A DNA stretch of 64,000 bases from Rhodanobacter sp. DHB23 (GCF_014842975.1 NZ_JACYXK010000029.1:496001-560000); one strand, 5' to 3'. Numbered from the stretch's first letter, positions 50,874 to 62,911 are shown. The notes: a model not told the origin generated them from the sequence alone. Translations and numbers: made by a program.

Positions 50874-51779
50874 ATGAGCCGCATCGTCGTCGTCGGCAGC
50901 ATCAACATGGATCTGGTCACGCTGGCGCCGCGCTTTCCCGGCCCCGGCGAGACCCTGCTCGGCAGCCGTTTCCTCACTGCGCACGGCGGCAAGGGAGCGA
51001 ACCAGGCGGTGGCCGCGGCGCGCCTTGGCGCCAGCGTGAGCATGGTCGGCGCGCTCGGTCGCGATGCGTTCGGTGACCAGTTGCATGCGGGGCTGGCGAG
51101 TGAAGGCATCGACCTCGCCCATGTCGCCCGGCTCGACGATGAAGGCAGCGGCAGCGCGTCGATCACCGTGGCCGCAAGCGAGAACCAGATCATCGTGGTG
51201 CCCGCCGCCAACGCGCGCGTCACGCCGGCGCAGGTGGAAGCCGCACGCGAAACCATCGCGCGTGCCGATGCCGTGCTGGTGCAACTCGAAATCCCGCTGG
51301 ATGCCGTCGAAGCCACGCTGCGCCTCGGTCGCGCGCTGGCCGTGCCGGTAATCCTCAACCCCGCACCCGCGCAGAAGCTGCCTGCCGAATGGCTCGGGCT
51401 CGCGAGCTACCTCACCCCGAACCAGCACGAACTCGCCACCGCGCTCGGTGAAGACGCGCACACGGATTTCCGCGAATTGATGCGCCGCGCGCCGTGCCCT
51501 GTGGTGCTCACCCGCGGCGGCGAAGGCGCGTGGTACCGCGACCACGCGCAGCCCGAACCCGCGCAGCAACCGGGCTTCGCCGTGGACGCGATCGACACCA
51601 CCGGCGCCGGCGACACCTTCAACGGCGCACTTGCGGTGTTCCTGCACGAAGGCTTGCCCGCGGCCGTGCGCAAGGCCTGCGCCGCCGCCGCGCTGTCGGT
51701 GACCAGGCTGGGCGCGCAGGGCGGCATGCCGTGGCAGCCCGAGCTGGACGCCTTCCTCGCCGATCGATCCCGCCCATGA
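50874..51779 (+). CDS. rbsK: ribokinase-family (PfkB) sugar kinase
   Basis: 301-residue PfkB-type kinase. N-terminal GSINMDLV and AHGGKGANQAVAAARLGA, the substrate-side signature of ribokinase, and the C-terminal DTTGAGDTFNGALAVFL with the catalytic Asp near 248. It overlaps pnuC by ATGA, so the two are translationally coupled. Ribokinase is the best label; the coupling with a nicotinamide-riboside transporter leaves open another nucleoside or ribose substrate. Confidence 0.88.
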   Translation: MSRIVVVGSINMDLVTLAPRFPGPGETLLGSRFLTAHGGKGANQAVAAARLGASVSMVGALGRDAFGDQLHAGLASEGIDLAHVARLDDEGSGSASITVAASENQIIVVPAANARVTPAQVEAARETIARADAVLVQLEIPLDAVEATLRLGRALAVPVILNPAPAQKLPAEWLGLASYLTPNQHELATALGEDAHTDFRELMRRAPCPVVLTRGGEGAWYRDHAQPEPAQQPGFAVDAIDTTGAGDTFNGALAVFLHEGLPAAVRKACAAAALSVTRLGAQGGMPWQPELDAFLADRSRP

Positions 51780-52390
51780 GCCCGCTGGAAATCGCAGCCA
51801 ACCTGCTCGCCGGCGCCTCCATCATCCTCGCCGGGCGCAACAGCGTGCACACCTGGTGGACCGGCATCGTCGGCTGCGGCCTGTTCGCCTTCGTGTTCCT
51901 GGACAGCCGCCTGTACGCCGACACCGTATTGCAGGCCTTCTTCGTGATCACCAGCATCGTGGGCTGGTGGCAGTGGCTGCACGGCAGCCACGGCGAGGAA
52001 CTCCCGGTCACCGACCTGCCTGTGCGCAAGCTGTGGCTGCAACTGCTGTCCGGCGCGATCGGCGCCATCTGCTACGGCCTGCTGCTGCGCCGCTTCACCA
52101 ATGCCTACTCGCCCTTCCTCGACTCCACCGTGCTCGCCTTCAGCATCGTGGCGCAACTGCTGATGATGCGCCGCCACGTGCAGAACTGGCCATTCTGGCT
52201 GCTGGTCAACACCATCGCCGTGCCGCTGTACGCCAGTCGCGGCCTGTACCTCACCTCGGCGCTATATGCGGTGTACTGGATCAATGCACTGGTGTCGTGG
52301 CGGCATTGGGTTCGGCTGCGCGACGCCGCGGCTCACTTGCCGATGCAGAACGACCCGAAGATCGCGCCGAGCAGGTCGTCGCTGGTGTAG
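51776..52390 (+). CDS. pnuC: PnuC-like nicotinamide riboside transporter
   Basis: 204-residue inner-membrane protein with about seven hydrophobic segments. WWTGIVGCGLFAFVFLDSRLYADTVLQAFFVITSIVGWWQW is the characteristic PnuC core with its Trp-rich motif, and NWPFWLLVNTIAVPLYASRGLYLTSALYAVYWINALVSWRHW the C-terminal signature. It facilitates nicotinamide riboside uptake. The start overlaps the rbsK stop (ATGA); the last 58 bp overlap the convergent mnmE 3' end. Confidence 0.88.
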   Translation: MSPLEIAANLLAGASIILAGRNSVHTWWTGIVGCGLFAFVFLDSRLYADTVLQAFFVITSIVGWWQWLHGSHGEELPVTDLPVRKLWLQLLSGAIGAICYGLLLRRFTNAYSPFLDSTVLAFSIVAQLLMMRRHVQNWPFWLLVNTIAVPLYASRGLYLTSALYAVYWINALVSWRHWVRLRDAAAHLPMQNDPKIAPSRSSLV

Positions 52391-53676
52391 TCGCCGGTGA
52401 TTTCGCCCAGCGCCTGCTGGGCCTGGCGCAGTTCTTCGGCGGCAAGTTCGCCGGCACGGGTGCTGGCGAGGGCGTGGGTGGTGTGGGCGAGGTGTTCGCG
52501 CACCGCTTCCAGTGCGAGCACGTGGCGGCGGCGCGCGCTGAACGCGCCTTCGCCACTGCCGCTGCCGGCGAGTTGCTTGAGGTGTTCGCGCAACGCGGCG
52601 AGGCCTTCGCCGGTTTTCGCGGAGGCCCACAGCCAGCGGATGCCGTCGCGAGTTTCCGCGTGCGGCGCGGCGTGGGCGAGGTCGATCTTGTTGACCAGCA
52701 CCACGCGTTCGGCGCCGGCGGACAGGTGTGCGAACAGGGCGAGGTCGGCTTCGGCGTGCTCGGCATCGGTGACCAGCAGCGCGGCGTCGGCGCGCGTGAG
52801 TTCGCCGTGCGCGCGGCGCACGCCTTCGCGCTCGACTTCGTCGTCGGTGTCGCGCAGGCCGGCGGTGTCGGCGAGTTCCAGCGCCACGCCGTCGAGCGCC
52901 ACGCTCTCGCGCAGCACGTCGCGGGTGGTACCGGCGATGGCGGTGACGATGGCGCGGTCGCTGCCGGCCAGCGCGTTGAGCAGGCTGGACTTGCCGGCGT
53001 TGGGGCGGCCCACGATGGCCACGCGCAGGCCGTCGTTGAGGCGCAGGCCGCGTTGCGCTTCGCGCAGCAGTTTGGCCAGTTGCGTGCGCAGCGCGTCGAG
53101 TTGCTGCGCGATGGCGGGATCGGCGAGGAAGTCGATTTCTTCCTCGGGGAAATCGATGGCGGCTTCGATGTGCACGCGCAACGCGATCAGCGCCTGCAGC
53201 AAGGCTTCGACCTTGCGCGAAAATACGCCTTCCATCGAACGCAGCGCGGCGCGTGCACCGGCCTGCGAACGTGCCGCGATCAGGTCGGCCACGGCTTCGG
53301 CCTGGGCGAGGTCGAGCTTGCCGTTAAGGAAGGCGCGCTCGGTGAATTCACCGGGGCGCGCCAGCCGCGCACCGAGTTCGCAGACGCGGCGCAGCAGCGC
53401 ATCGAGCAGCACCTGGCTGCCGTGGCCCTGCAGTTCCAGCACGTGCTCGCCGGTGTAGGAGGCGGGGGCAGGGAAGTGCAGCAGCAGGCCGTGGTCGATG
53501 GGCTCGCCCCGCGCATCATCGAAGGTGGCGAAGTGTGCATGGCGCGGCCGTGGCGCACGACCAAGCAAGGCTTGCGCAATCGCCGGCACCAGCGGCCCCG
53601 ACACGCGCAGCACGCCCACGCCGGCAGCACCCGGTGCGCTGGCGATGGCGGCGATGGTGTCGGTGGATGGGTTCAT
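52333..53676 (-). CDS. mnmE: tRNA uridine-34 modification GTPase MnmE
   Basis: 447-residue GTPase (TrmE) that with MnmG adds the cmnm5 group to tRNA wobble uridine. N-terminal formyl-THF-binding domain (IAAIASAPGAAGVGVLRVSG), G domain with GRPNAGKSSLLNALAG, DTAGLRDT and NKID, and the C-terminal catalytic CIGK. The start is ATG 53676; a longer in-frame extension (53745) is upstream of the conserved start. It lies downstream of yidC, as usual near the origin. Confidence 0.95.
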   Translation of the reverse strand: MNPSTDTIAAIASAPGAAGVGVLRVSGPLVPAIAQALLGRAPRPRHAHFATFDDARGEPIDHGLLLHFPAPASYTGEHVLELQGHGSQVLLDALLRRVCELGARLARPGEFTERAFLNGKLDLAQAEAVADLIAARSQAGARAALRSMEGVFSRKVEALLQALIALRVHIEAAIDFPEEEIDFLADPAIAQQLDALRTQLAKLLREAQRGLRLNDGLRVAIVGRPNAGKSSLLNALAGSDRAIVTAIAGTTRDVLRESVALDGVALELADTAGLRDTDDEVEREGVRRAHGELTRADAALLVTDAEHAEADLALFAHLSAGAERVVLVNKIDLAHAAPHAETRDGIRWLWASAKTGEGLAALREHLKQLAGSGSGEGAFSARRRHVLALEAVREHLAHTTHALASTRAGELAAEELRQAQQALGEITGDYTSDDLLGAIFGSFCIGK

Positions 53677-53696
53677 GCGAGGAGCGTAAACGAAGA

Positions 53697-53728
53697 CGGC
53701 CGCAACGGTGTTCGCTGCGGCCGCTTTA
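53697..53728 (-). terminator. hairpin downstream of yidC
   Basis: CGGCCGCA (53697-53704) pairs with TGCGGCCG (53716-53723); read on the minus strand it is followed by TCTTCGTTT. A second short hairpin GCGGCC/GGCCGC lies at 53738-53755. Together they could end the rpmH-rnpA-yidC transcript. Confidence 0.55.
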
Positions 53729-53766
53729 TCGAGAAGTGCGGCCAAGGATGGCCGCCCGTTTGATCT

Positions 53767-53787
53767 TCGCGATCAGGGACGATCGCA
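53767..53787. repeat. short GCGATC...GATCGC dispersed repeat (second copy)
   Basis: TTCGCGATCAGGGACGATCG, the reverse-oriented counterpart of 34181-34203, ending near the yidC stop. Confidence 0.5.
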
Positions 53788-53798
53788 AGAATCACTCA

Positions 53799-55484
53799 TT
53801 ACCCCTTGGCCGCCGCTTCCTCGCGTTCCACGTGATGGGTGATCCACCACTGCTGGCCAAGGCCGACAAGGCCGTTCACCGCGTAGTAGAGGCACAGGCC
53901 CGCGGGGTAGAAGGCGAACAGCACCGAGAAGATCAGCGGCATCACCTTCATCATCTTGGCCTGCGCCGGGTCCATGCCCGCCGCGACCGGGTTGAGCCAC
54001 TGCGTGCCCAGCATCACCGCCGCGTAGATCACGGGCAGGATGTAGAGCGGGTCGTGCGCGCTGAGGTCGGGAATCCACAGGAACGAGGCCTGGCGCAGTT
54101 CCAGCGAATACTCCAGCACGTAGAGCAGGGCGAAGAACACCGGCATGGTGATGAGCACCGGCAGGCAGCCGGCCATCGGGTTCACCTTCTCCTTCTTGTA
54201 CAGCTCCATCTGCGCCTGCTGCAGCTTCGCCTTGTCGTCGCCGTAGCGCTCCTTCAGGGCCTGGATGCGCGGTTGCAGCTTCCGCATCTTGGCGCTGGAG
54301 TGGTACTGCATCGCGGTGAGCTTCCAGGTGGCGCCCTTGATCAGCAGCACCAGCAGGATGATCGCCAGGCCCCAGTTCTTCACGATGGAATGCAGGAACG
54401 ACAGGATGCCGTGCATCGGCACGGCGATGGCCTTGAACATGCCGTAGTCGATGGTGAGGTCCAGCCCCGGCGCCACCGCATCCAGCTGGCCCTGCAGGTT
54501 GGGGCCGACGTAGAGGCGCGCCTTCGCATCCGCGCTCTGCCCCGGCGCCACGTTGATCGTGGGACCGATGGCGCGGATGAGGTAGCGCGGGTGGGCGCTG
54601 CCCGGGTTCACCGTGTCGGTGGAGTAGCCGGCGACTTCGTCGGCCGGCGGGATCCACGCGGCGAAGAAGTACAAGCGCAGCATCGCGGCCCAGCCCCCCT
54701 TGAACGACGCGTCCAGCTTGTCCTTGGGTTCGGCGAAATCCTTGAACGGCAGCTTCTCGAACTTCTCGCCGGTGTACCAGGCCGCGCCCTGGAAGCTGCG
54801 TGCCACCGGGTTGGACATGGTGGTCAGCCAGTTGCCGTCATGCGGCGGTTCGGCGCGCAGCAACTGGGTATAGGCGTTGCCCTGCCACGGCGTGCTGCCG
54901 GCGTTGTCGATTTTCTGGTCGAGCGCGACCACGTAGCTGCCGCGGGCGAAATGGTAGGTCTTGGTGACCTTGAGGCCCTTGGCGTCCTGCCAGGTCAACG
55001 GCACGTCCAGTTCGTTCTGGCCCGCGGCAAGCTTGTAGTCGGCCTGCACGCCCTGGAACACGGCGAGGTGGTTGGGCTGGTCGGCCGCATCGGCATCGCT
55101 GCTGCTGACCAGGCCGTTCTGCGCCACGAAGTAGTGCGCATCGCTGTTGTCGAGCAGGGTGACCGACGCGGGGTCGGGGTCCTTCTTCGTGCGCGGCGTC
55201 TCCGGGTAAGCCAGCAACTCGGAACGCACGATGCTGCCGCCGCGCGTATCGATGGTGAGCTGCAACACGTCGGTGGTGACGGTGATCAGCGACGAAGGCC
55301 CGCTGCCGGCGGTGGCATTGCTGACGCTTGGCGCGGTGCCGGGCTGTGCGCCCGGTGCTTCTGTCGTGCTGGCGGCGGCAACCGGGGCCGGCGGCGGCGC
55401 CATGTAGTCCTTCTCCCAGGCCATGAACAGGAAGTAGCCCACGGCAAGCAGGGCGAACAGGAGGAAGTTGCGTGTTTGGTTCAT
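53799..55484 (-). CDS. yidC: membrane protein insertase YidC
   Basis: 561-residue inner-membrane insertase (Oxa1 family). First membrane helix NFLLFALLAVGYFLFMAWEKDY, a large periplasmic P1 domain (about 60-340), then the conserved five-helix core: NWGLAIILLVLLIKGATWKLT, QPRIQALKERYGDDKAKLQ (cytoplasmic coiled region), GCLPVLITMPVFFALLYVLE and MKVMPLIFSVLFAFYPAGLCLYYAVN. Length fits gram-negative YidC. No yidD lies between rnpA and yidC. Confidence 0.96.
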   Translation of the reverse strand: MNQTRNFLLFALLAVGYFLFMAWEKDYMAPPPAPVAAASTTEAPGAQPGTAPSVSNATAGSGPSSLITVTTDVLQLTIDTRGGSIVRSELLAYPETPRTKKDPDPASVTLLDNSDAHYFVAQNGLVSSSDADAADQPNHLAVFQGVQADYKLAAGQNELDVPLTWQDAKGLKVTKTYHFARGSYVVALDQKIDNAGSTPWQGNAYTQLLRAEPPHDGNWLTTMSNPVARSFQGAAWYTGEKFEKLPFKDFAEPKDKLDASFKGGWAAMLRLYFFAAWIPPADEVAGYSTDTVNPGSAHPRYLIRAIGPTINVAPGQSADAKARLYVGPNLQGQLDAVAPGLDLTIDYGMFKAIAVPMHGILSFLHSIVKNWGLAIILLVLLIKGATWKLTAMQYHSSAKMRKLQPRIQALKERYGDDKAKLQQAQMELYKKEKVNPMAGCLPVLITMPVFFALLYVLEYSLELRQASFLWIPDLSAHDPLYILPVIYAAVMLGTQWLNPVAAGMDPAQAKMMKVMPLIFSVLFAFYPAGLCLYYAVNGLVGLGQQWWITHHVEREEAAAKG

Positions 55485-55576
55485 CGGCTCACGGATCCGG
55501 ACGATGCCACGCGGCACGCGGCCACAGGGGAAGAGGGAAGGTCAACGCACGATTGTGGCGGCGGCCTCGGCCGGCA

Positions 55577-55969
55577 TCAATGGCGTGGGATGACATCGGA
55601 TGCCGGCTCGACCGGTTCCAGCCGGACCGCGGCGAGGCGGCGCCACAGCGCGTCGGCCTCGGCCAGCAGCTCCACGCCGGACAACTGCACGGCCTGGTCG
55701 CGCGCCATCACCACCACGTCGACCGGCGGCAACTGGTCGCGCACGCGGCGGAACGATTCGCGCAGCAGGCGCTTCAGGCGGTTGCGTTCCACCGCGAGCT
55801 TGGACGCCCGCTTGGAAATCGCCAGGCCCAGCCGCGCATGCGCCAGGCCGTTCGGCCGATAGCGCAAATGAAAACAGCGGCCACCGAGGCGGCCGCTGCT
55901 GGTGCGCAACGCTGCGAAGTCGCCGGCCACACGCAACCGCAGTTCGCGCGGCAAGCCGGCAGGGCGCAT
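55577..55969 (-). CDS. rnpA: ribonuclease P protein component
   Basis: 130-residue basic protein cofactor of RNase P. The RNR motif (VERNRLKRLLRESFR, about 63-77) is intact. ATG 55969 is taken as start; the frame is open further upstream into rpmH. 14 bp downstream of rpmH, the standard arrangement. Confidence 0.93.
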   Translation of the reverse strand: MRPAGLPRELRLRVAGDFAALRTSSGRLGGRCFHLRYRPNGLAHARLGLAISKRASKLAVERNRLKRLLRESFRRVRDQLPPVDVVVMARDQAVQLSGVELLAEADALWRRLAAVRLEPVEPASDVIPRH

Positions 55970-55983
55970 GGCGGTCGCGCCGA

Positions 55984-56118
55984 TTACGGGATCAGGCGCT
56001 TGCGGCCCTTGGCGCGGCGGGCGTTGATGACTTTGCGACCGTCGGCGGTGGCCATGCGGGCACGGAAGCCGTGGGTACGGGCGCGCTTGAGCTTGCTGGG
56101 CTGGAAGGTCCGCTTCAT
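55984..56118 (-). CDS. rpmH: 50S ribosomal protein L34
   Basis: 44-residue ribosomal protein. [20 protein letters not shown] and [16 protein letters not shown] match L34 almost throughout. It is preceded by a recognisable promoter at 56162-56191 and lies at the usual place left of dnaA. Confidence 0.97.
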   Translation of the reverse strand: MKRTFQPSKLKRARTHGFRARMATADGRKVINARRAKGRKRLIP

Positions 56119-56161
56119 GGCGAGGCTCCGAAGGGAATGAATGTTGGGAAAAAGGCCGCAA

Positions 56162-56191
56162 AGTATGCATTGCACTGCAGCGTGCTGTCAA
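56162..56191 (-). promoter_or_regulatory. sigma-70 promoter of rpmH-rnpA
   Basis: On the minus strand: -35 TTGACA (56191-56186), 18-bp spacer, -10 CATACT (56167-56162). Confidence 0.7.
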
Positions 56192-56339
56192 ATCAAGGCG
56201 TTCCAGCCCCAATCCGATGTCGTACCGCAGCTTGTGGGCGCCTATGTGGATGGTTTGGGGATGACGCGCCCGAGCCTGCTGCTAGACTTGTCGATCCACC
56301 CCGCGCGCAAGCGCCCCAAGCCTGTGGACGAGAGACTTC

Positions 56340-57677
56340 ATGAGTGAGTTGTGGCGGCGCTGCCTTGGGCGTCTGGAAGGCGAGTTGAGCGCCGAGGATC
56401 TGCACACCTGGCTGATGCCGTTGCAGGCCCGCGAGGACGAGACCGGACTGGCGCTCTTCGCCCCCAACTCCTACACCCTGGAAACGGTACGCGAGCGCTA
56501 CCTGCCGCAGATCAGCACCCTGCTGGCCCAACTGGCCGGCCGCGCTTTGCCGGTACGGCTGGATGTCGGTTCCAGCGTACCGCACCAGGCCAAGCAGCCG
56601 GCCGCCAAGCCCGCGGCTGCCAGCGCGGTGGCCGAACCGGCGCCGGCACCGGCCTTCAACCACAACCTCGATCCGCACTACACCTTCGAGACCTTCGTGG
56701 AAGGCAAGTCCAACCAGCTGGGCAAGGCCGCCGCGATGCAGGTGGCGCAGAACCCGGGGCGCGCCTACAACCCGCTGCTGCTGTACGGCGGCACCGGCCT
56801 CGGCAAGACCCACCTGATGCACGCCGCAGGCAACCTGATGCGGCAAAACAACCCGGCCTGCAAGGTGCTGTACCTGCGCTCGGAACAGTTCGTGGGCGCG
56901 ATGATCGAAGCGCTGCGCACCAAGAGCATGGACCAGTTCAAGCTGCGTTTCCGCTCGGTGGATGCGCTGCTGATCGACGACATCCAGTTCTTCGCCGGCA
57001 AGGACACCACCCAGGAAGAGTTCTTCCACACCTTCAACGCGCTGTTCGAATCCAAGCAGCAGATCATCCTCACCTGCGACCGCTACCCCAAGGAAGTGGA
57101 CAAGCTGGAGCCGCGCCTGAAGTCGCGCCTGGGCTGGGGCCTTTCCGTGGCGATCGAGCCGCCGGATTTCGAGACGCGCGCGGCGATCCTGCTTTCCAAG
57201 GCGCAGGACAAGGGCGTGGCGGTGGACGAGCACGTGGCGATGCTGCTGGCCAAACGCATCCGCTCCAACGTGCGTGACCTCGAGGGTGCACTCAACACGC
57301 TGGCGGCGCGCGCGAACTTCTACGGCAAGCCGATCACCACGGACTTCGCCGAAGAGACGCTGCGCGACCTGCTGGCCACCCATGCGCAGGCGGTGACGGT
57401 GCCGAACATCCAGAAGATGGTGGCCGAGTACTTCAACATCCGTCTGCAGGACCTGCTCTCCACACGCCGCGTGCGTTCGCTGGCGCGGCCGCGGCAGATC
57501 GCGATGGCACTCTCCAAGGAACTGACCGACCACAGCCTGCCCGAGATCGGCGAGGCTTTCGGTGGACGCGACCACACCACCGTCCTGCACGCCTGCCGCA
57601 CGATCAAGAAGCTGTGCGAGGGCGATGCCCGCATGCGGCAAGATTGGGAGCAGCTGATCCGTATCCTTACCGGTTGA
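56340..57677 (+). CDS. dnaA: chromosomal replication initiator DnaA
   Basis: 445-residue AAA+ initiator. Domain [30 protein letters not shown], a short Ala/Pro-rich domain II (about 85-110), domain III with [10 protein letters not shown] (near 150) and LLIDDIQFF, and domain IV with the DnaA-box helix-turn-helix signature [15 protein letters not shown]. The downstream spacer contains three DnaA boxes. A possible -10 TAGACT lies at about 56284. Confidence 0.97.
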   Translation: MSELWRRCLGRLEGELSAEDLHTWLMPLQAREDETGLALFAPNSYTLETVRERYLPQISTLLAQLAGRALPVRLDVGSSVPHQAKQPAAKPAAASAVAEPAPAPAFNHNLDPHYTFETFVEGKSNQLGKAAAMQVAQNPGRAYNPLLLYGGTGLGKTHLMHAAGNLMRQNNPACKVLYLRSEQFVGAMIEALRTKSMDQFKLRFRSVDALLIDDIQFFAGKDTTQEEFFHTFNALFESKQQIILTCDRYPKEVDKLEPRLKSRLGWGLSVAIEPPDFETRAAILLSKAQDKGVAVDEHVAMLLAKRIRSNVRDLEGALNTLAARANFYGKPITTDFAEETLRDLLATHAQAVTVPNIQKMVAEYFNIRLQDLLSTRRVRSLARPRQIAMALSKELTDHSLPEIGEAFGGRDHTTVLHACRTIKKLCEGDARMRQDWEQLIRILTG

Positions 57678-57929
57678 GTTTTTCCGCAGGCTGAAGCACA
57701 AGTTCTTGATAAGCTGGGTGGGAAGCTGTGGATAATGCGTGGATGGACGAGGCTGCAAAGTTATCCACAAATCGCCCACGTTGAAGGCACTGCTTTCCGC
57801 ACACCCAAGATATCAGCCAAGCAATTGATTCAAAACGAATAAATGACGGAAAAAAGTTATCCACGCCGTCTACAGCAACAACCAACTTTCTTTTAAAGAC
57901 AGAACAGCAGGCATAGGGGTCGCGCCGTC
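57678..57929. other. oriC: probable replication origin oriC
   Basis: The 252-bp dnaA-dnaN spacer carries three DnaA boxes: TGTGGATAA (57727-57735, reverse), TTATCCACA (57761-57769) and TTATCCACG (57857-57865). Between the last two lies an AT-rich tract (57811-57857, with AATTGATTCAAAACGAATAA), a good candidate for the unwinding element. Gene order dnaA-dnaN-recF-gyrB supports the assignment. I saw no long tandem repeats within it. Confidence 0.85.
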
Positions 57930-59030
57930 ATGCAATTCAGCATCCAACGAGAAGCTCTGCTCAAGCCACTGCAGCAGGTCGTGGGCGTGGTGGAACGCCG
58001 CCAGACTCTGCCGGTACTGGCCAACCTGCTGGTGAAAGTCGCCGATGGCCAACTGTCGTTGACCGGCACCGACCTGGAGGTGGAGATGATCGCCACCTCG
58101 TCGGCTGACAAGCTGGTCGAAGGCGAAATCACCATTCCTGCACGCAAGTTCTTCGATATCGTGCGCGCACTGCCGGATGGCGCCAACGTCGAGCTCAAGC
58201 TCAACGGCGACCGGGTTGCCCTGAATGCCGGACGCAGCCGTTTCACGCTGACGACCCTGCCTGCCAGCGAATTTCCTACCATCGATTCGATCGAACTGGT
58301 GGAGAAGGTCAGCTTGCCGGAAGAAGCCCTGCGCGACCTGATGGAACGCACCGCGTTCGCCATGGCGAACCAGGACGTGCGCTATTACTTGAACGGCATG
58401 CTGCTGGACCTGCAGGAACACAGCCTGCGTTGCGTGGCGACCGATGGCCATCGCCTCGCCATGAAGGAAACCAGCCTGACCACCTCGGTGAAGGCACGCC
58501 GGCAGATCATCATCCCGCGCAAGGGCGTGAACGAGCTGATCGGCCTGCTGGAGCCGGGCGAAGGTACGGTGGAACTGGAGTTTGGTCGCAACCACCTGCG
58601 CGTGCGCCGCGGCGGCGTCACCTTCACGTCCAAGCTGATCGACGGTCGTTTTCCCGACTACGAGGCAGTGATCCCGCTGGGCGCCGACAAGACCGCCACG
58701 CTGGATCGCGAAGTGCTGCGCGGTGCCCTGCAACGTGCGGCGATCCTTTCCAACGAGAAATACCGTGGCGTGAAGCTGGAGCTGTCGCCGGGCAAGCTGC
58801 GCATCGTGGCGCATAACCCCGAGCAGGAAGAAGCTGTGGAAGAGGTGGAAGCCGAGACCCATGTCTCCGACCTCGCGGTGGGCTTCAACGTGGGCTATCT
58901 GCTGGATGCGCTTTCCGCACTGCGTGGCGAGCAGGCCCGACTGAGCCTGCGTGACGCGCAGTCCAGCTGTCTGGTGCAGGAACACGACAGCGAGCAGGCT
59001 CGCCACGTCATCATGCCCTTGCGCCTCTGA
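57930..59030 (+). CDS. dnaN: DNA polymerase III beta sliding clamp
   Basis: 366-residue processivity clamp. N-terminal MQFSIQREALLKPLQQVVGVVERRQTLPVL is the usual start, and the C-terminal HVIMPLRL is the conserved end that forms the binding pocket. Length is exactly typical. Confidence 0.98.
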   Translation: MQFSIQREALLKPLQQVVGVVERRQTLPVLANLLVKVADGQLSLTGTDLEVEMIATSSADKLVEGEITIPARKFFDIVRALPDGANVELKLNGDRVALNAGRSRFTLTTLPASEFPTIDSIELVEKVSLPEEALRDLMERTAFAMANQDVRYYLNGMLLDLQEHSLRCVATDGHRLAMKETSLTTSVKARRQIIIPRKGVNELIGLLEPGEGTVELEFGRNHLRVRRGGVTFTSKLIDGRFPDYEAVIPLGADKTATLDREVLRGALQRAAILSNEKYRGVKLELSPGKLRIVAHNPEQEEAVEEVEAETHVSDLAVGFNVGYLLDALSALRGEQARLSLRDAQSSCLVQEHDSEQARHVIMPLRL

Positions 59031-59064
59031 CAGATGCCCCTCGGCAAACACCGTGACCTCAAGC

Positions 59065-59104
59065 AACGCCGGAGCCGTCGCCAGACGCTCCGGCGTTCTT
59101 GCTT
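59065..59104 (+). terminator. hairpin after dnaN
   Basis: AACGCCGGAGC (59065-59075) with GCTCCGGCGTT (59087-59097), followed by CTTGCTTT; it lies 15 bp before the recF start and could act as an attenuator. Confidence 0.6.
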
Positions 59105-59119
59105 TGGGCAGTCGTCGGC

Positions 59120-60194
59120 ATGAGGCTGGATCGCCTGCGTATCCAGAACCTGCGTTGCCTGCGGGAAGTCGACTTGGCGTTGGCGCCCGGCATCAATGTC
59201 TTCGTGGGCGCCAACGGGGCGGGCAAGACCAGCGTGTTGGAAGCGGTTTTCCTGTTGTCGCATGCCCGTTCCTTCCGAAGCGGGGCGCGCGAGGCATTGC
59301 TGGCGCGCGGTGCCGTGCGTCTGGCGGTCTTCGCCGAACTGCGCCAGTCGGGAGACCGTGTGATGCGGCTGGGACTGGGTCGAGAGGCCTCACGCTGGGA
59401 AGCCCGGTTGGAAGGAGAGAACGTCAGTCTGGGTGAACTGATCGCCGAATGCGCGGTGGCCTGCTTCGAACCCGGCTCGCATGCCTTGATTGCCGGAGCG
59501 GCCGAAGAACGGCGACGCTACCTCGATTGGGGCGTGTTCCACGTGGAACATGCGTTCCTGGATGCGTGGCGCCGCTATCAACGTGCCTTGAAGCAACGCA
59601 ACAGCTTGCTGCGTGCGGGAAACGAGCCTGGTTCACCGCTGTATGCCCCATGGGAAACCGAACTGGCCACGCTTGCGGATTGGCTGGATGACCAGCGCTG
59701 CGAATACCTTGACCGCTTGCGGCCCCACCTGCAGACCTGCTTGACCGCCTTGCTGCCCGAGCTCGGCGGGCCGGAGCTGCGTTACCGACGAGGCTGGGCC
59801 GAGGAAAAGGACCTTCGCGAACAGCTGGAAGCACAGCGGGGCAGGGATCTCGCCCGCGGCCATACCAGCCTGGGCGCACATCGCGCGGATTGGTCGCTGG
59901 CCTTCGAGCATGCCCCGCAGCGCGAACATCTTTCCCGTGGCCAGGAAAAGCTCGCGGCCCTGGGTTGCATGCTGGCGCAGGCACGACTCTATGCCGACCA
60001 ACATGGCGACTCGCCCATCATCTGCCTCGACGATCTCGCCTCCGAGCTGGACGAGGCGCATCAAACAGCCGTGATCGGCCAACTCGTCGATAGCGGAGCG
60101 CAGGTGCTGGTCAGCGGCACCGGCTTGCCCGAACCCTTGCGCGGGTTGCCGCATCGCATGTTCCACGTGGAACAGGGGCAACTGACACCCCTGC

Positions 60195-60199
<5 letters not shown>
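59120..60199 (+). CDS. recF: DNA replication and repair protein RecF
   Basis: 359-residue SMC-like ATPase that loads RecA at gaps. Walker A GANGAGKTS (33-41), ABC signature LSRGQEK and Walker B IICLDDLASELDE. Two perfect parS-like palindromes are embedded in its coding sequence, at residues FHVEHA (59535-59550) and FHVEQG (60159-60174); the encoded FHVE appears twice as a result. The start at 59120 (MRLDRLRI) is the family start. Confidence 0.95.
59535..59550. other. parS: parS site 1
   Basis: TGTTCCACGTGGAACA, a perfect 16-bp palindrome; the same sequence, apart from the last base, as the Pseudomonas parS (from memory). Inside recF, 1.8 kb from oriC. Confidence 0.85.
60159..60174. other. 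parS: parS site 2
   Basis: A second, identical TGTTCCACGTGGAACA. It ends 20 bp upstream of the gyrB -10 box. Confidence 0.85.
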
Positions 60200-62695
<2,496 letters not shown>

Positions 62696-62701
62696 GATCC
62701 C

Positions 62702-62730
62702 GTCGGCGCGGTTCGTTGAACCGCGCCGAC
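62702..62730 (+). terminator. 13-bp-stem hairpin after gyrB
   Basis: GTCGGCGCGGTTC and GAACCGCGCCGAC are perfect partners around GTT. It has no T-run, so termination would need help or the hairpin stabilises the mRNA. Confidence 0.55.
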
Positions 62731-62823
62731 CCAAATCGCCCGTGCCGCGCGACGATTCGCCAACGTATGGAAGTGCCTCGCCAAATCATTGATTTGGAAT
62801 GGATTTTATTGTCGCGCTGCAGC

Positions 62824-62853
62824 TTGTCATTCACACATTGGTCAGGGTAGTCT
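62824..62853 (+). promoter_or_regulatory. candidate promoter of the TPR-protein gene
   Basis: -35 TTGTCA (62824-62829), 18-bp spacer, -10 TAGTCT (62848-62853); a moderate match 58 bp before the ATG. Confidence 0.4.
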
Positions 62854-62911
62854 CCACGATCCCCTGCGCAAGATGCATAGCGTAAAAACTCCGGACACAC
62901 CGAGGATCGTC

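Noticed and set aside
59057..59104. dnaN-recF hairpin considered as an essential origin element
   Set aside because: It is a simple stem with a weak T-rich tail and no DnaA boxes; the boxes are all in the dnaA-dnaN spacer.
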